A DNA stretch of 64,000 nucleotides from positions 51,890 to 115,889 of the forward strand of contig NZ_AXUN02000179.1 of assembly GCF_000495435.3 (NCBI RefSeq). Reading direction: 5' to 3'. The notes below the pieces were generated by a model. That model searched no databases. It saw only the letters and a list, made by a program, of their open reading frames with translations, and was not told where the DNA came from. This stretch comes from Youngiibacter fragilis 232.1 (GTDB lineage Bacteria; Bacillota; Clostridia; Clostridiales; Clostridiaceae). Of the stretch, positions 48,656 to 58,704 are shown piece after piece. Each line of letters opens with the position of its first letter. The stretch's first letter is position 1. The position numbers were made by a program, and so were the translations under genes.

Positions 48656-50218
48656 CTATATCACCATCCTTTCCTTAAGAGTGATACCGCATTTCATCTT
48701 GAAGGCTATTTCGACTTGCGAATATACAACGATTCTTTCTACATAGCGTTCAAACAGATTTTCCTCGAAGCTATCAATCGGCTCTGCCTTTGAAACATGC
48801 TTGAAAAGCTGTTCAACTTCAGTGGTAACAGTCATTTCACCATTCACCGATCGAGAAAGGGCTTCTTTTTGTTCCTTTAGCAGAGCAGCTTCCTTTCGGA
48901 GCTCATTATTCTGTGCATTGAATAGGGCAGGCTCTAAATAGCCTTTGGTCATTAGTCCAATCAGCACTTGGCTCCGCTCTGCATTCTCCTCTATCCTCGA
49001 TTCAAGCGTCTGGATTTCAAAAAGGTTATCTGAGTAGTTCACAGCTTTTAAACTCTGCAGCAGTGGCTTTAGAATAAACTTATGACCGAAAATCAACTTA
49101 TTGATCATTGTTATAAAAGCCTGTTGAATAACATCATCTCTAATGGACCTCATTGAACATCCTGAAATGTCGTAGATGTGTTTAGAACAACACCAGGCAA
49201 TATATTTGTTATTTCCATTACCTTGTATCCTTCTTTTGAAGGTACTGCCGCATTCGGAACACTTTATTTTCCCCGATAGCGTATAACGATTTTGGTACTT
49301 GCTGTTCCCCTTTTCTATCCCTTTTTCTTTTCCCCGCTGATTCAACAACTTACCTACAGCTTCGAATTCTTCGTGGCTAATGATTGCTTCATGATGCTTC
49401 TTTATTAGGTATTGATCCTTCTCACCGTAGTTATAATGCCTGTTGAAATGTTCATCAGTATAAGTCTTTTGTAAAATCACATCTCCGGTGTATCTCTCGT
49501 TGCATAAAATACCGCGAACCGTGGTAGCCGTCCAGTTTGCTTTTCTTCTTGATGGTATGCCATCATTTTTCAGACCATCAGCGATTTTATGAGTTCCTTT
49601 GCCAGATAAGGCTTCTGCAAAAATGCGCTTCACAATTGCTGCCAGTTCTTCGTTCACAACCATCTCTCCATCCAAATAATCGTAACCGTAGGGTGGATAG
49701 GAGAGTTTATATGTCCCATTCTGGAAACGCTTCTGTATTGACCATTTGTTGTTTTCAGAAATAGAAATCGACTCACTCTCAGCCAGACTGCTCAGGATCG
49801 TCAGCATCAGTTCACTATCCATCGATTGTGTGTTGATGTTTTCTTTCTCGAAGTATATGAAGACTCCGAGGTCGGTCAGCTTACGAACTAGCTCAAGACA
49901 ATCTGTTGTATTTCTGGCAAACCTGCTGATTGACTTGGTTACAATGAAATCAATCTTCCTCTGTTCACAGTCTTTCAGCATTCTCAACAATTCAGTGCGT
50001 TTTTCCTTTTTGGTACCTGTAATTCCCTCATCATAGTAAATCCCTGCGAGCTCCCATTCCGGATTTGCTTTTATGAAGGATTCATAATGTGTCTTTTGAG
50101 CTTCAAGGCTGACTAATTGTTCATCACTATCTGTTGAAACTCGGCAATAGGCCGCAACTCTCAGCTTAGGTTTTGCAGCTATTAATTCTGCCGATATTTT
50201 CGTTACTTTTCTCACCAT
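48656..50218 (-). CDS. Large serine recombinase (prophage integrase) 2
   Basis: A 520-residue serine integrase, with [20 protein letters not shown] (Ser28), GITGTKKEKRTELLRML and [20 protein letters not shown], a recombinase domain, a zinc ribbon (KCSECGSTFKRRI) and a coiled coil. Similar in layout to integrase 1 but clearly diverged. The ATG at 50218 (MVRKVTKISA) has GGAGGTGAG immediately upstream. Its stop adjoins the start of the short recombinase gene. The two integrases and the short ORF form a coupled set that probably works jointly in integration or excision. Confidence 0.95.
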   Translation of the reverse strand: MVRKVTKISAELIAAKPKLRVAAYCRVSTDSDEQLVSLEAQKTHYESFIKANPEWELAGIYYDEGITGTKKEKRTELLRMLKDCEQRKIDFIVTKSISRFARNTTDCLELVRKLTDLGVFIYFEKENINTQSMDSELMLTILSSLAESESISISENNKWSIQKRFQNGTYKLSYPPYGYDYLDGEMVVNEELAAIVKRIFAEALSGKGTHKIADGLKNDGIPSRRKANWTATTVRGILCNERYTGDVILQKTYTDEHFNRHYNYGEKDQYLIKKHHEAIISHEEFEAVGKLLNQRGKEKGIEKGNSKYQNRYTLSGKIKCSECGSTFKRRIQGNGNNKYIAWCCSKHIYDISGCSMRSIRDDVIQQAFITMINKLIFGHKFILKPLLQSLKAVNYSDNLFEIQTLESRIEENAERSQVLIGLMTKGYLEPALFNAQNNELRKEAALLKEQKEALSRSVNGEMTVTTEVEQLFKHVSKAEPIDSFEENLFERYVERIVVYSQVEIAFKMKCGITLKERMVI

Positions 50219-50276
50219 TCTCACCTCCTTCAGGTATGTGACATATTACCTCTGAGTGCCCACTATATCAAGGTAT

Positions 50277-50498
50277 TTAAGGCATTAGCTGTGCATATAA
50301 AGGTGAGAAAATCTGCCGGTTTAGCTTATTGATTTTGTCGAATTCATCCTCAGAAATCAGACCCATTTTCAGCATCTTCCGAAGTATATTTTCTGCTCTC
50401 CAGTAGTCTAATTCACTCTGGAACTCGTCAGATGTTAGCGGTCTGAGTTTTGAAACTACATTAGTACTTGATCCATCTGTAATTTTTGTGACTTGCAT
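50277..50498 (-). CDS. SHOCT-like small protein, 73 aa
   Basis: The start MQVTKITDGSSTNVVSKLRP follows GGAGG 9 bases upstream; the longer frame is unsupported. It contains a short helical hairpin (AENILRKMLKMGLISEDEFD), the pattern of SHOCT-type short C-terminal helices, and ends PLYAQLMP. Comparable genes precede large serine recombinases in many clostridial prophages. Role unknown, possibly regulation of recombination. Confidence 0.75.
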   Translation of the reverse strand: MQVTKITDGSSTNVVSKLRPLTSDEFQSELDYWRAENILRKMLKMGLISEDEFDKINKLNRQIFSPLYAQLMP

Positions 50499-50588
50499 AT
50501 AGGTTGACCTCCTCTTCCGCAGGAAACCATCCTGCACCTATATGCAAAAATTCGAGATAATTCGAACCCCATTTTCAAACATAAAAAA

Positions 50589-50620
50589 ATAGCCTGAAGA
50601 GCTTTGACACTCCTCAGGCC
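50589..50620 (-). terminator. Terminator after the amidase gene
   Basis: On the minus strand GCCTGAGGAG and CTCTTCAGGC form a stem (one G-U/mismatch) followed by TATTTTTTT. It ends the late/lysis transcript of prophage B. Confidence 0.85.
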
Positions 50621-50631
50621 ACGTTTCAAAA

Positions 50632-51291
50632 TCAATCATATTTTATGTAGGCGTCAGTAAACCCCGCTTTTTTTGCTTTTGCAAGCTGTTCTTCCGCATT
50701 TGACTTGACGGAATATGCTCCGATTTGAACACGATAATAATGAGTTGAACTATTGGTTTCCGCTTCTGCGTTCTTATAAGCAATGCCAAAATATTTCAAC
50801 ACGCCCTTGGCAAGAGCTATTCCTATCAATTCTATATTGCTGACTATCCATGCAGCATCTTCTGCATTGTCGTGGAAAGCTATCTCCACCAAAGCTGCCG
50901 GTGCATTCGTATTCCGAAGCTCATATAGGCTTGGATTAAACTTTACGCCTCGATCAGATGTTGGTGTAAGCGGTTCAATTTCTGAATAGATTGCCTTAGC
51001 CGCCTTTTCACCATCGCCGCCTGCAGCATAAGCAAAGACCTCACCACCCCTTCCTCCTCCAGCATTACTATGAATGGCAAAATGCAGATCTGGTTTAACT
51101 CTATTGCTGTCATTCACCACCTGACCCAAGCTCCACTCTGGCCTGTTCCTATAAACATCCACACCATGATTCTGAAGCACTTTTTGTGTGACATCAGCTA
51201 TTTCATTCATTCTTGTTTCCTCAACACCATAGCTTCCATAGCCCTGGTTATGCTCTTGAGTTGATGGACTTAAATATATTGATTTACCCAT
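50632..51291 (-). CDS. Phage N-acetylmuramoyl-L-alanine amidase (Amidase_3) with SPOR domain
   Basis: A 219-residue endolysin. Residues 1-165 form a zinc amidase: IYLSPSTQEHNQGYGSYG, the second metal His in LHFAIHSNAGGGRGGEV and the catalytic Glu in PAALVEIAFHDN. The C-terminal 45 residues (THYYRVQIGAYSVKSNAEEQ) are a SPOR-type repeat that would bind denuded glycan. No signal peptide, so export depends on the adjacent holin. The start shares a base with the holin stop (51291). Confidence 0.94.
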   Translation of the reverse strand: MGKSIYLSPSTQEHNQGYGSYGVEETRMNEIADVTQKVLQNHGVDVYRNRPEWSLGQVVNDSNRVKPDLHFAIHSNAGGGRGGEVFAYAAGGDGEKAAKAIYSEIEPLTPTSDRGVKFNPSLYELRNTNAPAALVEIAFHDNAEDAAWIVSNIELIGIALAKGVLKYFGIAYKNAEAETNSSTHYYRVQIGAYSVKSNAEEQLAKAKKAGFTDAYIKYD

Positions 51292-51695
51292 TATGCTTTT
51301 TCCTCCTTATTCAGCTGTTCTAAAACTGTCTTGAGTTTCTCTGGAATCGGCAGCCCGATTTTAGCCGTATTTTCTAAAATGCTGATCCCTTCATTAGACA
51401 AATAGAAGAAGATTACCGCAGTGCGAATGGCACTACCGGTTCTTATAAGCTCTGCATCAATAATGTGTGCTACCGCCACTAAAGAGAAAATCAGGACCTT
51501 CTTAAAAATCCCTCTAAAGCCGACCTCACTGGATAGCTTCTTTTCTAAGACTGCCACCATGATGCCAGTCAAATAATCGATGACTACAAAGGCTATCAAG
51601 GCATAGAGGAAACCATCAAGGCCCCCCAAGAAATAGCCTACGTATCCACCAAGCGCAGCAATGACTATCTGAATGCTGTTAATAATGACTTTCAT
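51291..51695 (-). CDS. Holin (phage holin family, Cp-1/toxin-secretion type)
   Basis: A 134-residue membrane protein with two to three hydrophobic segments: IVIAALGGYVGYFLGGLDGF, ALIAFVVIDYLTGIMVAVLE and VLIFSLVAVAHIIDAELIR. The DYLTG motif is typical of the phage_holin_4 family. It permits endolysin escape. It directly precedes and touches the amidase gene. Confidence 0.92.
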   Translation of the reverse strand: MKVIINSIQIVIAALGGYVGYFLGGLDGFLYALIAFVVIDYLTGIMVAVLEKKLSSEVGFRGIFKKVLIFSLVAVAHIIDAELIRTGSAIRTAVIFFYLSNEGISILENTAKIGLPIPEKLKTVLEQLNKEEKA

Positions 51696-51720
51696 GTATT
51701 AATCCTCCTGATTTAAAAGT

Positions 51721-51742
51721 AAAAGAGCCCTTAGGCCCTTTT
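51721..51742 (-). terminator. Terminator between tail and lysis genes
   Basis: On the minus strand AGGGCC-TAA-GGGCTCT followed by TTTT forms a short stem with a G-U pair. It could limit read-through from tail to holin. Confidence 0.5.
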
Positions 51743-51762
51743 CAAAATATAACTTATTCTAT

Positions 51763-54669
51763 TTATGGTTCTGTGATTCTGAACCAGTCACACCTCCCTT
51801 TGTAGGTCACTCCATTAGAATTATTTCTGAAATAGCCGATACCGACGTGACTTATTGCAGACAAAAAGTTTGCTATGGTTTCGGTGAATATCTGCCACCA
51901 GAAATCCCCGTCAATGGACATTTCCAAATAGTATGAGATACCGACTTTTCTCACTCTCACATATATGAAATTCGAATCCCAGCCTCCATTTAAATAGGCA
52001 TCACTTGAGTATGCTGTATTCGAAGTAAATTTGATTGCCTGCATTCCTGAATAATTATCTCTGTTGCATTTCCCGAAAATGATTCTCTTTCCATTTGCGC
52101 TGTTATACAGGCAGATTCCAAAATTGAAGTAATTGAGTTTCGGACCGCTTATTATGATCTTTGCTGTTGAGGTGAAATCTCCCGCAGGTGCGGTTTGCAC
52201 GAGCAGCCTAGTGTGATCCCCACCAGATAGAAGGTCAATTGCGCCATACCTGCCGTTTTCTACCCATGTTGACGTTCCTTGATTTATCCAGGACCACTTG
52301 CTATCCATAGCTGTATCATCAAACTCATCATCTTTAGTATGTGGATTTGATGGTGGTACATCAATTGGATTTGCATAACTTATTCCACCACTTCCGCTGG
52401 CCGAGATTGTTATTGTCTTTTGTTCATCATTTTGTGATATTGATACATTGGTACCTGCCGCTAGAGTAACATCGCCTGTCAGAGCATTCGCTCCGGTTCT
52501 TTTTAGGCTCGATACTCTTTGAATGCTGCTATGCAAATCCGCCGCATGTCTTTCTGCATTGTAATATTGAGGATGATCATCGGAATTTAATCCAAGCAGC
52601 ATGGAATGAGTATGATTATGGCTCACCCCTGCAGGGCTTTCTGTCGCAGGAGTTGATAAAGGGCTGTTTTGGGTAAACATCGACATCCTCTCGACAATCT
52701 GGTTCATACGGATCTCATGCTCCAGCATGATGTTGTTGAGCTCAAGGACATAACTTAAAGCTCCTGCTTCATCCTCCTCACAGGTGATTCCTTTGACTCT
52801 TACTTTGCCATCAAAGCCGTCGATGTCACTCCCTTCCGGCGGGATATACCAACCAATCCAATCACCCATCATGAAGGTTTCAAATGGCTTCAGCTTGTTT
52901 CCATCTGAATCAATAAACTTAATTACAGTGCCCTGAATACCCCAACTTACCTGAGCTGCATTTCGCAGAAACAATTGTCCATAGTCCTGAAGCTTAGCCC
53001 AGTCACTAGGGATGTTTCTTGCTTGCAGATAACCTTCTCTCCTGCCCCAATCTGTCTGACTAGTGGGATGCGCGGTTTCAATCAAGCTGCCACTTTCACC
53101 TTCGACCAGTAGTGCATTCGTCATATTTGAGCTGTCACTCTGGTTCTGAAGTTTCACAATTGCCTGTCCCGGCCTGTATTTTACAGTGTCATATTTGTCA
53201 GCACCCTTCGCCTTGTATAGCTTAAGATGCAATGTCGGCGTCATCTCAAGATCGAAGAGTCCCATCCCTTCACTCAGCTTTGTCGCTACCTGCGATAGCG
53301 GTGTGCCTGAATGAAATGAGAGTGTCGTGGAATCCTCAAATGGATTGCCGAGGGTATCTGAATCAGCGCTCCAATCAATAACAATTCCTGTCAAGCAGCC
53401 TCTTTGCTGAGCTTCTAACAAAAGCTGTCTTAATATCGCACCCCCATGTGCGTCCTTGAAAGTTCTTTCTAGTGTTACTGGATGTGGCATCCCTTCCGGA
53501 TAAACCACAGCTCGATCAAGAAGTGAGAGAACTCCTCTTCCGCTCACCTCGATCATCTGCTGCTCGCTATCGTCCACATAGGAAGGCCTTCTTGTTTCAA
53601 TGATCCATTTGAAAAGATCAATGCCATCAAGCCTGCAGAGGATTAAATTCTGATCTGTTACATAATCCCTGCTGCCACCCTTCTCATCATACCTGCTGAT
53701 TGAAAACTTACCGCTTCCGGGGTTGTTCAGAAGAACCTGAAAAGATTTACTCTTTGCTCCATCAAGCTGGCAAAGGATTGAGTTAGGATTGTTTTTATCG
53801 CAGACGAAGAGTTCGATTCCAATATCATCGGCAGGCTCAGCATCATAGACTTCCATTCCGATAACATTACTGTATCGCACACCGGGCGGATCTGGCACTG
53901 TCAGTGCGACCTTGACCGCTCCGCTTTCTGCCTCCTGCGGTATCTGGAACACGATCTTTTCCCAGCTCCAAGAAATCACATTGCATAGCTGGGTGCCAAG
54001 ATAGACATAACCACCATAACCTCTCGCTGTTCGGTCAGCATTCAGTGGGTCTGCTTCTGACTTCGATCCAAACCCGTTACCGTAGATTGTGACAATCGTG
54101 CCTTCAGATGCTCTAGTTGTTGACAGCCTTTCGACAAACGGAAATGGCGGATCACTTGTGATGTTCTCATATTCATATAGCGCCCTTTGATCCGTCCATA
54201 TATTTGCCTTTGCAACGTTCTCGTAGAGAGCAATAGTCCTTTTTCTTGGCCAGAGATTCAATTTAGCAATATTTTCATAAAACGCAAGAACCCTCTTGTT
54301 GGCCCAAGAATCAAGTTTTCCGATATTCTCATAGAACGAGAACGCTCTTTTCAGCACCTGGCTTATAGTTAGCGATTGTGTCTGCGATACAGTTGTGCCG
54401 CTTGCATTTATTGCGGTTACTCGCCAGTACCATGTTCCATTGGATAGCATCGTCGCTACTCGGCAAGTGGTATTGTGCTTCACATTTAAATATTCACTTG
54501 TTATCTTATTTGAACTATCAAAGGTGCTGACTGTATCAATCTCGAATTTGACTGATGAGGCAATCAGCTGATTCGTATTATCGCTATAGATCGCATCAAA
54601 AGGACTAATTGTTACAGTCAAATTCACCTGATTCGCAGGGCTGACAAGATTTATGCTTGGAAGGCCCAT
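51763..54669 (-). CDS. Tail fibre/baseplate protein, ReqiPepy-like with TIG-type domain
   Basis: A 968-residue protein. Residues 1-110 are a fibronectin-like segment; about 180-275 show an IPT/TIG immunoglobulin-type domain (SEGTIVTIYGNGFGSKSEAD, KVALTVPDPPGVRYSNVIG). About 280-680 match the siphovirus ReqiPepy6 Gp37-like baseplate protein (FEDSTTLSFHSGTPLSQVAT). Then NHTHSMLLGLNSDDHPQYYN, a common fibre adapter, and a C-terminal concanavalin-like domain (DDEFDDTAMDSKWSWINQGT) likely for surface carbohydrate. Hence the prophage B receptor-binding or baseplate protein. GGGGG-type site and ATG. Confidence 0.85.
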   Translation of the reverse strand: MGLPSINLVSPANQVNLTVTISPFDAIYSDNTNQLIASSVKFEIDTVSTFDSSNKITSEYLNVKHNTTCRVATMLSNGTWYWRVTAINASGTTVSQTQSLTISQVLKRAFSFYENIGKLDSWANKRVLAFYENIAKLNLWPRKRTIALYENVAKANIWTDQRALYEYENITSDPPFPFVERLSTTRASEGTIVTIYGNGFGSKSEADPLNADRTARGYGGYVYLGTQLCNVISWSWEKIVFQIPQEAESGAVKVALTVPDPPGVRYSNVIGMEVYDAEPADDIGIELFVCDKNNPNSILCQLDGAKSKSFQVLLNNPGSGKFSISRYDEKGGSRDYVTDQNLILCRLDGIDLFKWIIETRRPSYVDDSEQQMIEVSGRGVLSLLDRAVVYPEGMPHPVTLERTFKDAHGGAILRQLLLEAQQRGCLTGIVIDWSADSDTLGNPFEDSTTLSFHSGTPLSQVATKLSEGMGLFDLEMTPTLHLKLYKAKGADKYDTVKYRPGQAIVKLQNQSDSSNMTNALLVEGESGSLIETAHPTSQTDWGRREGYLQARNIPSDWAKLQDYGQLFLRNAAQVSWGIQGTVIKFIDSDGNKLKPFETFMMGDWIGWYIPPEGSDIDGFDGKVRVKGITCEEDEAGALSYVLELNNIMLEHEIRMNQIVERMSMFTQNSPLSTPATESPAGVSHNHTHSMLLGLNSDDHPQYYNAERHAADLHSSIQRVSSLKRTGANALTGDVTLAAGTNVSISQNDEQKTITISASGSGGISYANPIDVPPSNPHTKDDEFDDTAMDSKWSWINQGTSTWVENGRYGAIDLLSGGDHTRLLVQTAPAGDFTSTAKIIISGPKLNYFNFGICLYNSANGKRIIFGKCNRDNYSGMQAIKFTSNTAYSSDAYLNGGWDSNFIYVRVRKVGISYYLEMSIDGDFWWQIFTETIANFLSAISHVGIGYFRNNSNGVTYKGRCDWFRITEP

Positions 54670-54682
54670 CTAATCACCCCCT

Positions 54683-55561
54683 TTATGACCAGGTCCCGAC
54701 TGTAACTATAGCCCTCGCTGCCTTTGGTCCTAATGTCAAAAGCGGTGGTCCAAGCAGATTTCTGACAAATATTGTGCTGGACAATGAACCAGGCCCTATG
54801 GAAGAAATATCAAGCACACTTTGCCACGGCCCATCCTGACTGAATGAAATCGTAAAATCTCCATGATTGAGCTGAATATTAACATTGTTAGCAATCTTTG
54901 AGCTGCTTGTATTTTTGATTTTAAAGCTTTGTATTTCCGTAGTTCCTTCCGGCTGGTCTCCAAAATCTATAAGTGAGGTCAGCTCGACTCCAGATGCATC
55001 TGTTAGAGCAACATCATCCGGCTGTTCCCCTGCAGCCTTTCTTCCATAAAAATGAATCCCACACAAATATAAATCATCAAATTGCGGAGAAGTTTCGCGA
55101 AATCCTATTCTGATTGCTTTTACTGGACCGGAAAAAGAAAGGGTAAATATTTTATTTCTCCAATGGTCCATGTCCGTGTTTGCTGCCGGAATTGTATAAA
55201 CGCCAGTTTCCCAGGTTCCATCAACTCCATTTGTTGTATCAGCCGAACCTTGAATCGTTTGGCTTACAAAAGTGCTGGCAGTCGTAGAACCCCAATGGAA
55301 TGCTACTTTATTAACTTCCCTAAGTTCAGGAAAGAAAAACCAGAATGCTGCTCCCAGCCTGTAATCAGCAACCTTCCAGGACTGAGATCTGTTCTCTTTA
55401 TTCAAGTTGCCTTTTGCTGTGCTGTCAAGCCACGATGCCAAGCCGTTACCGATTATCTGATCAATAGTATTGATGTCCGACATACTTCGGAAACCTACCT
55501 CTGTTCCATCAATATCATATGGCATTCTGTGTTCCGCCACTTCTGCGTACATTGCTTCCAC
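54683..55561 (-). CDS. Tail-associated protein of unknown function, 292 aa
   Basis: A 292-residue protein between the distal tail and baseplate genes. The N-terminal 170 residues contain MPYDIDGTEVGFRSMSD and a galactose-binding-like beta-sandwich pattern (KAIRIGFRETSPQFDDLYLC). The C-terminal 110 residues (TSLIDFGDQPEGTTEIQSFK) are an Ig-like beta-sandwich. It probably belongs to the tail tip or adhesin assembly. No enzymatic motif. The start is the first ATG after GGAGG. Confidence 0.75.
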   Translation of the reverse strand: MEAMYAEVAEHRMPYDIDGTEVGFRSMSDINTIDQIIGNGLASWLDSTAKGNLNKENRSQSWKVADYRLGAAFWFFFPELREVNKVAFHWGSTTASTFVSQTIQGSADTTNGVDGTWETGVYTIPAANTDMDHWRNKIFTLSFSGPVKAIRIGFRETSPQFDDLYLCGIHFYGRKAAGEQPDDVALTDASGVELTSLIDFGDQPEGTTEIQSFKIKNTSSSKIANNVNIQLNHGDFTISFSQDGPWQSVLDISSIGPGSLSSTIFVRNLLGPPLLTLGPKAARAIVTVGTWS

Positions 55562-55564
55562 CTC

Positions 55565-56374
55565 CTAAAAAAATGCCGGGTAATATTCCAGCTTGATGCT
55601 GCCACCCGACACTCCGTTTGTTAATCTCAATTGGTTATACCCTGCTTCAAGCACGTGCCAGTATGCGTCTCCTCCATGTCTTATAGCCGAGAGCATGTTG
55701 GTGGTACCCTTTGTGCATTTAAAATCTCCTGTGTTTATAACTACGCTTTCTCCTGCTCCGATGCTCCCCTGATACTGAAGCCACACATCGCTGTCCAGAC
55801 ATTCAATCTTTGGTGATTCCATCGGACCAGTTAAAGTGATGATTGCGTCTGTAACCGGAGCATTCCCCGTATTATTGTGGCTCCACTCCTGGGTTGTCGA
55901 AGTTATGATCTGTGTTTCCTGAGCGGTCTGGGAAGCATAGAAAAACGGATCTGAAAGCACGAATTCCACTGCGAACTTGGCGTGTCCAGCCTGTGTCTTT
56001 CCAAAACTGACAGGTCGGTATACTTCGGCTAATGCCTCTCTTACAGTTCCGTCAGGAAGAATTCTTTTCAGTACATGAAGGCCACGTTTACCGAAGACAC
56101 CACTTAGATAGTCGATGTTGTCATACAATGCTTCATTCTCGCTCATGCCACTCGGCAGTTTTCCGGTCAAAGAGTCAAGACCTCTCACCCACATGGGCAG
56201 CATCACAATTCTTTCATCATATCTCTTTTTTATCCACCGCTTCCCATTTTGAAATGGTACCTGTAAATTGCTGCCTCTTAACCCCGGCGTCCCTATTCCT
56301 TCTGGAACTTCAATCACAGACCATGCTTTGGTGTTTAAACTAACACCATTAAACTGCCATGTTTGTCTTTTCAA
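55565..56374 (-). CDS. Distal tail protein (Dit-like)
   Basis: A 269-residue protein, MKRQTWQFNGVSLNTKAWSV, with GLRGSNLQVPFQNGKRWIKK and FAVEFVLSDPFFYASQTAQE as seen in Dit/phage tail family proteins that form the tail-tip hub below the tape measure. It is followed by the tail proteins and preceded by the tape measure gene, the canonical place. Strong match in pattern. Confidence 0.88.
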   Translation of the reverse strand: MKRQTWQFNGVSLNTKAWSVIEVPEGIGTPGLRGSNLQVPFQNGKRWIKKRYDERIVMLPMWVRGLDSLTGKLPSGMSENEALYDNIDYLSGVFGKRGLHVLKRILPDGTVREALAEVYRPVSFGKTQAGHAKFAVEFVLSDPFFYASQTAQETQIITSTTQEWSHNNTGNAPVTDAIITLTGPMESPKIECLDSDVWLQYQGSIGAGESVVINTGDFKCTKGTTNMLSAIRHGGDAYWHVLEAGYNQLRLTNGVSGGSIKLEYYPAFF

Positions 56375-56392
56375 ATCTCACTTCACCTCCCC

Positions 56393-58690
56393 TTATCCCA
56401 AGCCATAGGACTGTCTGAGAAGCGCCCTGCGAGTGCTATCAGAAGCTGCTTCCGGCTTAGGATTATTTATTGTAATATCGTAGTTGTTTGTCACATTGCC
56501 ACTTTGAATTCCTGCCTCAGATGTGTTAGTCTTTGCTCCGACTCCTACTTTCTGCAAAGCTCTCGCCATGAGCTCATCGAGCTTTTCTACAGGAACAACC
56601 GCCTCAGTGCCAGCTTCACCAACACCAATGACGCTTGGGCTTGAGAAAATCCCACCTGTCGAATACCAGTTAACCGAAAGCTTCGGCACCTGTGGTGGGC
56701 TTAAGCTGAATTTGCCTGTTAGCTCGAAGTGCGGCAATTTGATCTGAGGTATCTTTATTTCTGGAAGCTTTATGTTCCTGAAGAATCCTACAATTGCATC
56801 AATCGCGTTTTTGACTGTGTTTTTCGCCGCATTGATCGGAGTTTCGATTGCCGTCTTGATACCTTGCCATATACTCGAGGTGACTGATTTTACAGTGTTC
56901 CAAGCCCCAGTTATGGTGTTTTTTACAAATCCGATCTCAACGGAGATAATGCCTTTAATCAGGTTCAACACTCCGCTTATAACACTTTGGATTCCATTCC
57001 ACAGATTCTGAGTCAGATTCTTTATGCCATCCCATACGCCTTGCCAATCTCCCTTGATGAGGCTGGTCACAATCTGGATAATGTTTTTTATCACATTCAA
57101 TGCTGTCGTTACTACCGTAGCTATAACATTGAAAGCCGCTGAAATTACTGTGACGATATCTGCTCCATATTTCTGCCATACTGCTCCTGCGACTTGCACA
57201 AAAGCCTGTATCAAGGCCCTTATCGCTTCGAATACACCGGCCATAATTGTCTTAATCTGATTCCACACGGTGATGACGCTATTTCTAAAGGTCTCATTAT
57301 TCTTAAAGAGCAAAACAAATATAGCAATAAAGCCTGCTACTGCAGCAATGGCAATACCGACCGGTCCAGTAATTGCAGCGATTGCTGCACCTACAGCTCC
57401 GGATGCTCCACCTGCCGCTGCCATCGCACCAGAGACCGCCCCAAATGACGTGGAAATGGTTCCTATTACGGAAACCAACTTTCCTACGATCAGGAGCAAA
57501 GGACCCACAGCGGCAGCCACAAGGGCGATTTTGACGATCATTTCCTGTTGTTCCTTGGAAAGTCCCTGGAACCTATCCATCAAGGGCTTAATGATAGCAA
57601 TCAGCTTCTCAAGTATTGGTATGAGTATCTGTCCGAACTGAATCCCAATCTGCTGGGCCTGTTCCTTCATAATCCTCAGTTTGTTGGTCGGAGAGTCCAT
57701 GGTTCTTGCCAAGTCACCCTGGGCATTCTTCGTTGCTTCCATTATCGCGCCATAACGTGCCTGCACCTTCTGCGCTTCTGTCAGCTGCTCACCCTGTTTT
57801 GCAATTCCATTTGCATATGCATAAGTCTTTATGGTGTTGTCATTGACCAGGATACCTAGAGCTTTCAAAGGCTCCGCCTCTCCAGAGATACCCGACTTTA
57901 ATTTATCGAAGGCCTCTTCTGGCTTCAGGTTATAAAATGATGCCATGTCATAGGATAACTGTGTCAGTCCTTCTGACATTTTTAGTGATTCATCAGATGT
58001 AAGTCCCATGGAGGTGAGCATGGCATTGTAGGTGGCCATATTGTTTCTGACATTGTAGGCGTTTAATCCTAGTGCCTTGGAGGTTTCCTCGGACCATTTC
58101 CTTGCATCGCCTGCCACTGCTCCCATTGCCACTTCAAAGAGGTTCTCAGATTCTACAGCATCCATTGCCATCTTGGTTGCCGCAGTTCCTATTCCGAGCA
58201 AAGGAAGTGTCACCGCAGTAGACAATGTCTTTCCAGCTGAGGATATCTTATCCCCCACAGCCTTCATTTTTTCTCCGGCTTTGTCCATGCTTTCAGAAAG
58301 CTTATACCAGGCTGAACTTTTCGTTTTCAGTTCTTCTGTGGTTGCTTTGAGCTCCTGCTGCATTTTGCCCAGCTCTGCATTGGCGTAGTTCAGTTTAATC
58401 TTCAGGTTTTCAGTGGCCTTGGCATCAGCACCTTTTTTCTCAACGCTCTCCTGGTAGCTTTTTGTCAAGGCTGCGACCTTGTCCTTTTGCAACTCCATCT
58501 GCCGGCTTAAACTATCCGCTTTCAGCTTGAGTCCATCAGTAGACTTACCAAAATCACCAAGCTTTGAGCTGGCTGCCGCAAATTCACTCTGTATCACTTT
58601 CAGGCTTCTTTGGATTTTGCTGACACCTTCCTGGAATCCGCTGTCGTCAAGTCCAACCCTAGCCACTACAGTATTGCTACCGTTTGCCAT
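56393..58690 (-). CDS. Tail tape measure protein of prophage B
   Basis: A 765-residue tape measure. Residues 1-150 are coiled (KIQRSLKVIQSEFAAASSKL), a Gly-rich segment at about 165-330 resembles the TP901 core (DAVESENLFEVAMGAVAGDA), several hydrophobic stretches lie at 380-490 (LVAAAVGPLLLIVGKLVSVI), and a repeat-rich C-terminal part is typical of membrane-acting tape measures. The N-terminal 235 residues align with the truncated copy at 1-705. A peptidase domain is not visible. Confidence 0.95.
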   Translation of the reverse strand: MANGSNTVVARVGLDDSGFQEGVSKIQRSLKVIQSEFAAASSKLGDFGKSTDGLKLKADSLSRQMELQKDKVAALTKSYQESVEKKGADAKATENLKIKLNYANAELGKMQQELKATTEELKTKSSAWYKLSESMDKAGEKMKAVGDKISSAGKTLSTAVTLPLLGIGTAATKMAMDAVESENLFEVAMGAVAGDARKWSEETSKALGLNAYNVRNNMATYNAMLTSMGLTSDESLKMSEGLTQLSYDMASFYNLKPEEAFDKLKSGISGEAEPLKALGILVNDNTIKTYAYANGIAKQGEQLTEAQKVQARYGAIMEATKNAQGDLARTMDSPTNKLRIMKEQAQQIGIQFGQILIPILEKLIAIIKPLMDRFQGLSKEQQEMIVKIALVAAAVGPLLLIVGKLVSVIGTISTSFGAVSGAMAAAGGASGAVGAAIAAITGPVGIAIAAVAGFIAIFVLLFKNNETFRNSVITVWNQIKTIMAGVFEAIRALIQAFVQVAGAVWQKYGADIVTVISAAFNVIATVVTTALNVIKNIIQIVTSLIKGDWQGVWDGIKNLTQNLWNGIQSVISGVLNLIKGIISVEIGFVKNTITGAWNTVKSVTSSIWQGIKTAIETPINAAKNTVKNAIDAIVGFFRNIKLPEIKIPQIKLPHFELTGKFSLSPPQVPKLSVNWYSTGGIFSSPSVIGVGEAGTEAVVPVEKLDELMARALQKVGVGAKTNTSEAGIQSGNVTNNYDITINNPKPEAASDSTRRALLRQSYGLG

Positions 58691-58704
58691 TCATCCCACC
58701 TCCT

